DNA from: Planctomycetes bacterium UBA1662
Lineage (GTDB): Bacteria; Planctomycetota; UBA8108
Reading direction: 5' to 3'
Assembly: GCA_002320775.1 (NCBI GenBank)
Contig: DCKY01000045.1
Coordinates: 1-17,134, forward strand
DNA length: 17,134 nucleotides
Shown: piece after piece, positions 12,055 to 17,134 of the stretch
Layout of the letters: each line of letters starts with the position of its first letter
Position numbering within the stretch: position 1 is the stretch's first letter
Translations under genes and position numbers: made by a program
Notes under the pieces: generated by a model
Databases searched by the model: none
Told to the model about the DNA's origin: nothing
Seen by the model: the letters and a program-made list of their open reading frames with translations, nothing else

Positions 12055-14985
12055 ATGAATAGAGAAAATTCGCACCGCGACCATTCCGCAGATCACTACT
12101 ATCGATCCGACCCCAAGGCCAAAACCGCTGAACAGACGAATGGGGCATTCCCGATGCTGCGCGGATTCTTTTACGTATGCGCCGCCATGGCCATCCTGTC
12201 CATCTCCTTCACAGCGGCGATCTCCCTGACCGCTAAACAGGGACAAGCCATCGAGGAGGCCGACTTTCCGCTCCTGTTCAGGGCGATTGATCGCAGACTC
12301 AAGGAGAGCTACATCGACCTGGGCCGAGTAGACCCGCAACCCCTGCTGCGAAAGGCCTTCACTGCGATCGAATTCGCAGCCGACGAAATCTACATCGAAG
12401 ACTCGGACCCCGCCAACCCCTACATCCCCGTTCACATCGGAGACAAGACCTCCGTCTTCACCCTCAAGGACGGCATGACACGCGACGATGGAGTTGAGCT
12501 CATCGAGAAGGTCTTCACCTTTCTTTCCGCCTACTACAGCGGCAAAGATTCTCTCAACGACATACGTTACGCGGCCGCCAACGGCTACCTCGCGGGGATC
12601 GATCCTCACACCCTGGTTTTCACGCCTCGACGCTTCGAGGATTTCGAGGTGCAGATCAAGGGTGAGATTTTCGGTGTAGGAATGCTCGTGGGGACCAATG
12701 ACGCCGGCAGGCTCCAGGTCAAGCAGGTATTGAAGGGGACTCCCGCCCAGAAGGCCGGCTTCAAAAAAGACGATATTCTCTCGAAGATCAACGAGGAGTC
12801 GACCGTCAACATGACCGTCCAGGAGGCAGTCGAGAAGATCCGCGGCAAGCGCAATACCGAGATCACCCTCACCGTCAAGCGTAAGGGCGGCAAAGACAAT
12901 AAAGAGATCCTGACGGTCCCCATCAAGGTCAAGAGAGACCGGGTCGAGATCAAGAGCGTCGAGTCCAAGCTGATCAAGGACTGGAACGCTGAGAGCGCGG
13001 GGGCTTGGAGCGGAGGCGTCGGCTACATCCATGCCAACAACTTTGACCGAAACACCTACAAGAGCCTTCGCCGCAACCTCAACCAGCTGAGAGAATCCAA
13101 TGACGGCAAACCGCTGGCTGGCCTGATCCTCGACCTGAGGAACAACTCCGGCGGGCTGTTGAGCCAGGCGATCTCCATGGCCGACACCTTCCTCAAGAAA
13201 GGAGAGATCGTCGGTACCGCCTACAAGAGCCAGGAACCTGACTACCGCAGTGCGAAGGCCTCGGGAACAGAGACGCGCTATCCGCTGATCCTGCTCGCGG
13301 ATGAAGCCTCGGCATCGGCAGCAGAGATCGTCATCGGCGCTCTGCAGAAAAACAACCGCGCCATCGTGATCGGGACCAGGACCTTCGGCAAAGGCTCGGT
13401 CCAGCAATTGCAGGCTCTGCCTAACGGAGCCCAGCTCAAAATTACCGTCAGCGAATACCTGCTCCCGGGAAAGATCTCAATCCAGGAGACCGGGGTCGTT
13501 CCGGACATCCTGGCCCAGCCGGCAACTCTCCGCAAAGATCTCCTCGACCTCTTCCCCAACGACAGCATCGTGACGGAAAGAGACTACGAAGCTCATCTCG
13601 TGTCAAAATACAAGATAGAGGAAGAGCCCAGCTTCTCGCTCAAATACCTGGCCCGAGACCCGGAAGAAGACGACAACGCCACCGAGAAGGAGCGCTTTAT
13701 CTCCGGCGAGCTCCATCCGGAAAAAGACCCCCTGGTTAAGATGGCTCTCAAGGTCCTAGGGTCTTCAAACAAGCCCTTCGATCCCGCCGCCGTCCTCGAA
13801 GAAAAGAAGGCCTCGTTTGAGAATCTCGCCGCCGTGTTTTATGGAGAGATCGTTGAAAAGCTCTCGCGGCTGGATATCGACTGGAGCGTCGCGCCCCCGG
13901 GCAACCCCGCTCCGGACAAGAAGAGCCTTGGGCTCAAAATCAGCCACGAGTTCACCAGCGAAGAATCCTCGGACAAGGAAGACCCCGTAGCCGTCAACAT
14001 GCTCGTGGTAACAGCCACAGCCACGAACCGGGGAAAATCACCTGTGTACAGGCTGAAGGGCGTCAGCCGCTCTGACTCAGGCATGCTCAGGGAGAAAGAG
14101 TTTCTCTTTGGCAAGATCGAGCCGGGGATGAAGATCTCGCGACAGGTCAAGATCAGGCTTCCCTATTTCCCCCGCAACCAGGACAGCCTCATCTCACTCG
14201 ACCTCTCTACCAGCGATGACAAGGTCCTCGCCACATCCTCCGGCAGGATCATTATAAAAGGCCGTGAGAAGCCCTCCTTCTCTTTCACGACCTCACTGGA
14301 GGATAGCTCAGGGAAGAACCTGGAACGCCTGGAGGAGAGCACCGAGGCCCGCCTCAGGGTCAACATCAGCAACAAGGGCGAGGGACGCGTCCACAAAGGA
14401 ATCGCGGTCCTGCGCAACAAATCAGGCGCGCGAATCTTCCTGAAAAAAGGCCGCGTCGAATTCCTTGAGCTCGATCCGGAGAAATCTACCGAGGTTCTTT
14501 TCGAGTTTGATACGAAGCCCGCCGAAGATGCCAAGAACAAGGGCAAGGACTACATCTTCGAGCTGACCGTCTTTGATTCCTATTCTTCCGAAGCCCTTCG
14601 GAAGACCGTGTCGATCTCCGAGCCCGGCGAAGACGGCAAAGATTTCTCCAACGGACTGGTGGTCGCCGCGCCGGAAATCCAGCTGGCTGTGATGGACGAC
14701 AAATCGAAAAAGTCCTCGCTGGTCACCAGCGAACGGGAGGCGGAGCTACATGCGACGGTACGCTCCTCTTCCAATGAATTCAGCGCCTGGGCCACCAATC
14801 TGTCCCTTGCCGATCGCTCCCAGAGCCCCGACAAGATCTTCTTCGACCGCTCCAGGGGGAGGAAGGAGCTGGCGTTCAAGACCCGGATCCAGCTCCGCGA
14901 AGGGCTCAATTTCATCCGTGTCTACGCCAAGTCTTCGGATGGGATTGAATCCAGTCGCAGCGTACTGGTGCGCAGGGAGAACTGA
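12055..14985 (+). CDS. S41 C-terminal processing peptidase with long Ig-like C-terminal extension
   Basis: Periplasmic serine protease of the CtpA/Prc type that cleaves proteins from their C-termini. I chose ATG 12055 (976 residues) because AGAGGA at 12038-12043 precedes it (11-nt spacer); an in-frame TTG at 12031 lacks a Shine-Dalgarno. A polar N-terminus of about 33 residues is followed by one hydrophobic signal-anchor at about 34-58. Next come a helical region, a PDZ domain at about 196-280, and the S41 core. The core contains DLRNNSGG, catalytic Ser421 in DEASASAAE and Lys446 in TFGKGSVQQ, with the 25-residue Ser-Lys spacing of Prc. After about residue 500 roughly 470 more residues follow that ordinary CtpA (about 400-550) lacks. 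They are predicted beta-rich, with CARDB/Ig-like character (for example LRVNISNKGEGRV). Very long S41 proteins are known in Myxococcota. The gene converges on the lipoprotein gene. Confidence 0.9.
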   Translation: MNRENSHRDHSADHYYRSDPKAKTAEQTNGAFPMLRGFFYVCAAMAILSISFTAAISLTAKQGQAIEEADFPLLFRAIDRRLKESYIDLGRVDPQPLLRKAFTAIEFAADEIYIEDSDPANPYIPVHIGDKTSVFTLKDGMTRDDGVELIEKVFTFLSAYYSGKDSLNDIRYAAANGYLAGIDPHTLVFTPRRFEDFEVQIKGEIFGVGMLVGTNDAGRLQVKQVLKGTPAQKAGFKKDDILSKINEESTVNMTVQEAVEKIRGKRNTEITLTVKRKGGKDNKEILTVPIKVKRDRVEIKSVESKLIKDWNAESAGAWSGGVGYIHANNFDRNTYKSLRRNLNQLRESNDGKPLAGLILDLRNNSGGLLSQAISMADTFLKKGEIVGTAYKSQEPDYRSAKASGTETRYPLILLADEASASAAEIVIGALQKNNRAIVIGTRTFGKGSVQQLQALPNGAQLKITVSEYLLPGKISIQETGVVPDILAQPATLRKDLLDLFPNDSIVTERDYEAHLVSKYKIEEEPSFSLKYLARDPEEDDNATEKERFISGELHPEKDPLVKMALKVLGSSNKPFDPAAVLEEKKASFENLAAVFYGEIVEKLSRLDIDWSVAPPGNPAPDKKSLGLKISHEFTSEESSDKEDPVAVNMLVVTATATNRGKSPVYRLKGVSRSDSGMLREKEFLFGKIEPGMKISRQVKIRLPYFPRNQDSLISLDLSTSDDKVLATSSGRIIIKGREKPSFSFTTSLEDSSGKNLERLEESTEARLRVNISNKGEGRVHKGIAVLRNKSGARIFLKKGRVEFLELDPEKSTEVLFEFDTKPAEDAKNKGKDYIFELTVFDSYSSEALRKTVSISEPGEDGKDFSNGLVVAAPEIQLAVMDDKSKKSSLVTSEREAELHATVRSSSNEFSAWATNLSLADRSQSPDKIFFDRSRGRKELAFKTRIQLREGLNFIRVYAKSSDGIESSRSVLVRREN

Positions 14986-15006
14986 GGCTCCAGCCGGAGG
15001 CCCCTG

Positions 15007-16953
15007 CTACTTGCAGCTCTCCTTCACCCTGGCCAACAGCTTCTCAAGGTTAGCCTTCGCCTTGGCGGCTGTCGCCGCCAGGGATTTCCTGTCCTTGCGC
15101 AGACCGGCGAGCTTAACGGCAGCCGCCTTTTCCTTCTCCGTCACCCCATCCTCCCCATCATCAGAATCTCCCTCCTCCCAGCGAATGTTCTCATCGATGG
15201 AGAGCAGCCGCGTGGCCAGGGTAGAGTGATAGAGGGTCTCAAAGGCAAGGTCCCGCCTCAGCTGAACACAAACGGAGGCCTCTGCCCAGGAGCCATCCTT
15301 ACGCGCCCCGATCTCCTCCAGGAAGCCCTTGCCCAGCTCGACCCGGGCGGCCAGGACGGTGAAGGCCGTGGTAACACGCCTCATCTCTTCGCCCAGCAAT
15401 TTCAAAAGGTAGGCATCCTCTGAGGGATCGAACCCGGCCCTTCTACGCTCCATATCATCCATCTGGTGACCGACCAGGCGCTGAGATCGGTCCAGTTCGA
15501 GCAAGCTGGACTTCTGGACGATCGCCTCGCCGGCAAGCCGGCTCTCCGCCAGCCGGACCTCCTGCTCGGCAATATCGACCTCGTAGCGAAGACCGCTCTC
15601 TACCCTCAGCTCGGCAAGCTTGAGAATCCCGGCATAGGCTCCATCCTTGTCCTCAGCGGGCTTCTGTCCGCGAAGCCAGGCAAGCCTGTACTTCTCCTGC
15701 GCCAGGTAGAGCCGAAAATACTCATGCTGGATCCGCGAGCAGTACCAGCCTCCCAGGGCCCGGAGCATGCCTCCCCTCGCCGACAGCTCCTGCCGGCTCT
15801 CTTCGGGCAGCTGGGTGATATCGAGGGAGATCAGACCGGCGATGCCGACCAGGATCTCCTCGTAAGATTTCTTGAGCGAATCGATCTCAAGAGCTATGGG
15901 TTCGAGAGCCTTGTAGAGCTCCGCCCGGGCGGCAAGGCCCCTTCCGGCAGCGATCGAATCCGTATACCGAAGAAGCTCGGACTCCGAGTTCACCCGTCGA
16001 AAAATAATTTCCGCCGCAACCCGGGATTCTACAAGCTCCGGAAGATCTGCCACCTGGTCGGTATTTACCAGCGGGGCGAAGCTCCAGGGCTGTAGAGCTC
16101 GACAGGGAGCAAGCCCCTCCGCTCCTCTCTGCCCATTCAAGGTGGTTGGATGGGACAGCAGGCTGAAAACTGCTCGCTCCCGCTGAGTCGCGCCCAGGGT
16201 AATCTCGGCGATCCGCGAGACACCCGTCCCGCGAGCGCCCTCTACAGGACCCGCGCTGAAGGAAAAACCGCGGATGAAGGAGGGGAAACCCGTATCCCCA
16301 TCGGTCAGCATCGCCTCGGCCGGCAGCTCGAATTTCTTCCCCTTGTAACTCCAGCGTACCAGCACAAGCAGCCGGTCTCCCTGGTTGCGAAGAAAGTCTC
16401 CCGGCATTGTCCCGTTCCAATAGGCCGTCGACCGACAGCCGATATCCTGGAGAGCCTGGAGGATCCTGCCTCCGGTCGCATCGAACTCAACCACCGTCTC
16501 ATGGGTAGGGCCGAGATTGTGGCAGGCAAAGACCTCGATCTGGCGCGTCGGGTTTACAAACCGGCAAGGTATTCGCACCTCGGCGTTTTCCTTATCGATG
16601 ACCACGGCGGCGTTCGCCTTTTCATCCGCTGCCTGGGCCTCGAGGTCTGCAGCACTCGGCTTCTCCTGAGGAGCCCCTGGCTCTTCCAGGGGCGCTTCCT
16701 GCCCGGACGCAGGCGGCCTCTCAAGCGCAGGCTCTTTCGCCGGCGGAGCACCCTCAAGAGCCGCCACGGCAGCCTCCTGCACAACATCGGGCTGCCCCCC
16801 CGCGGCAAGCGCCGGCGGATCCGCAGGGCGGCTCTCTTCCGGTCCCGCGGCGACTGGGAGATCTTCCTTGGCGACCTCGCCCGGGGCCTCGGGCTCACAG
16901 GCCAGAGAGACCACCGACAGCAACAAAGCTCCGAATAAATGCCCAGAATGCAT
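15007..16953 (-). CDS. predicted lipoprotein with YdjY-like domain and long helical region
   Basis: Function unknown. ATG 16951-16953 is chosen because AGGAAG lies 8 nt before it; an in-frame TTG at 16975-16977 would add eight residues in front of the signal peptide. The 648-residue product begins with a hydrophobic signal and the lipobox SLAC, so Cys19 should be lipidated. Residues 20-116 are a Pro/Ala/Glu-rich linker. Residues about 117-275 resemble the YdjY domain (RIPCRFV, IEVFACHNLGPTHETVVEFDATGGRI). Residues about 280-648 are almost wholly helical and charged. Within them the segment ESGLRYEVDIAEQEVRLAESRL looks like a TolC-type outer-membrane efflux helix, but the characteristic beta-barrel parts are not visible. 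The gene is convergent with the S41 protease, 21 bp away. The YdjY assignment is moderate; the TolC resemblance is weak. Confidence 0.8.
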   Translation of the reverse strand: MHSGHLFGALLLSVVSLACEPEAPGEVAKEDLPVAAGPEESRPADPPALAAGGQPDVVQEAAVAALEGAPPAKEPALERPPASGQEAPLEEPGAPQEKPSAADLEAQAADEKANAAVVIDKENAEVRIPCRFVNPTRQIEVFACHNLGPTHETVVEFDATGGRILQALQDIGCRSTAYWNGTMPGDFLRNQGDRLLVLVRWSYKGKKFELPAEAMLTDGDTGFPSFIRGFSFSAGPVEGARGTGVSRIAEITLGATQRERAVFSLLSHPTTLNGQRGAEGLAPCRALQPWSFAPLVNTDQVADLPELVESRVAAEIIFRRVNSESELLRYTDSIAAGRGLAARAELYKALEPIALEIDSLKKSYEEILVGIAGLISLDITQLPEESRQELSARGGMLRALGGWYCSRIQHEYFRLYLAQEKYRLAWLRGQKPAEDKDGAYAGILKLAELRVESGLRYEVDIAEQEVRLAESRLAGEAIVQKSSLLELDRSQRLVGHQMDDMERRRAGFDPSEDAYLLKLLGEEMRRVTTAFTVLAARVELGKGFLEEIGARKDGSWAEASVCVQLRRDLAFETLYHSTLATRLLSIDENIRWEEGDSDDGEDGVTEKEKAAAVKLAGLRKDRKSLAATAAKAKANLEKLLARVKESCK

Positions 16954-17049
16954 ATGAAATCTTCCTGTTTGAACCAACCTTATCCCGCTCGCATTGTACG
17001 AAAGAGACCCGCATCTTGCACGACCGGGCAGATTAGCTTGATAAAGTTT

Positions 17050-17076
17050 TTGACTTTTACCCCCCCCAGCGATTAT
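17050..17076 (+). promoter_or_regulatory. putative promoter of tRNA-fMet
   Basis: TTGACT at 17050-17055 matches five of six bases of the -35 consensus. GATTAT at 17071-17076 matches four of six -10 positions with a 15-bp spacer; TATTCA at 17074-17079 with an 18-bp spacer is the alternative. The spacer contains a run of eight C (17060-17067). Transcription would begin about 25-30 nt before the tRNA. The position suits a stable-RNA promoter, but the -10 is weak. Confidence 0.45.
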
Positions 17077-17111
17077 TCACTAGCCTCTCGAAAGTAATTT
17101 TAAATGAATGT

Positions 17112-17134
17112 CGCGGGGTAGAGCAGTCTGGTAG
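17112..17134 (+). tRNA. initiator tRNA-fMet, 5' end only
   Basis: The last 23 bases start with the acceptor strand CGCGGGG, followed by the D-arm TAGAGCAG and the D-loop TCTGGTAG. They match the 5' part of bacterial initiator tRNA-fMet (E. coli CGCGGGG then TGGAGCAGCCTGGTAG) with few changes. A C at position 1, mismatched with A72, is the hallmark of initiators. The anticodon lies outside the window, so identity rests on this stretch only. Confidence 0.85.

Noticed and set aside
11839..13407. A 522-codon open frame on the minus strand opposite araB and the S41 protease
   Set aside because: It spans two well-supported genes on the opposite strand, shows no family motif, and crosses their intergenic hairpins. 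Judged a shadow frame.
14986..15006. Possible bidirectional terminator between the protease and lipoprotein genes
   Set aside because: Only a CTCC/GGAG 4-bp stem with no flanking U-runs could be found.
16993..16998. TACAAT on the minus strand as the lipoprotein gene -10
   Set aside because: The hexamer is good, but no acceptable -35 lies at the right distance, so it was not listed as a feature.

Overview
The window reads as a housekeeping stretch of a moderately GC-rich, Gram-negative chromosome. Supporting signs are cmk followed by rpsA on one strand, a lipoprotein signal peptide, an inner-membrane-anchored S41 protease and a DUF368 (PopT-type) undecaprenyl-phosphate transporter. The gene repertoire (rpsA with six S1 domains plus an acidic tail, the DXP-independent PLP synthase pdxST, a very long S41 peptidase, a NapG-like ferredoxin, a YdjY-like lipoprotein) suggests a deltaproteobacterial-type lineage such as Myxococcota, Desulfobacterota or relatives. 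That placement is inference and was not tested by any search. No phage, IS element, CRISPR array or obvious island is visible.

Layout. Positions 1-3817 are minus strand: rpsA (its 3' end runs off the left edge), a roughly 290-bp leader with an RNA hairpin, cmk, then larE. At about 3818-3952 lies a divergent promoter region with a consensus TATAAT. Positions 3953-9361 are plus strand: plsY-gpsA (4-nt overlap, phospholipid precursor synthesis), fdhD (sulfurtransferase for molybdenum formate dehydrogenase), pdxS-pdxT (7-nt overlap, PLP synthase), and a DUF368 transporter. A minus-strand polyferredoxin gene (9363-10142) converges on it. A 107-bp divergent spacer leads to araB on the plus strand (10250-11947). 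Two GC-rich hairpins separate araB from a 976-residue ctpA-like protease (12055-14985). That gene converges on a minus-strand lipoprotein (15007-16953). The window ends in the first 23 bases of an initiator tRNA-fMet gene.

How the genes fit together. plsY and gpsA form one biochemical unit: GpsA makes sn-glycerol-3-phosphate and PlsY acylates it. pdxS and pdxT form another: the two subunits make PLP. cmk and rpsA are a conserved neighbour pair. larE, fdhD and araB stand without their usual partners (larABC, formate dehydrogenase, araA/araD). The protease and the lipoprotein are both predicted envelope proteins in a tail-to-tail pair.

I found no clear new multigene system. The observations most worth a second look are a polyferredoxin with 15 of the expected 16 cluster cysteines, an unusual YdjY-like plus helical lipoprotein, a protease with about 470 extra C-terminal residues, and several gene-junction RNA hairpins. 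One of these is a U-rich-loop hairpin in the rpsA leader, and another is an 8-bp hairpin at the pdxS/pdxT junction.
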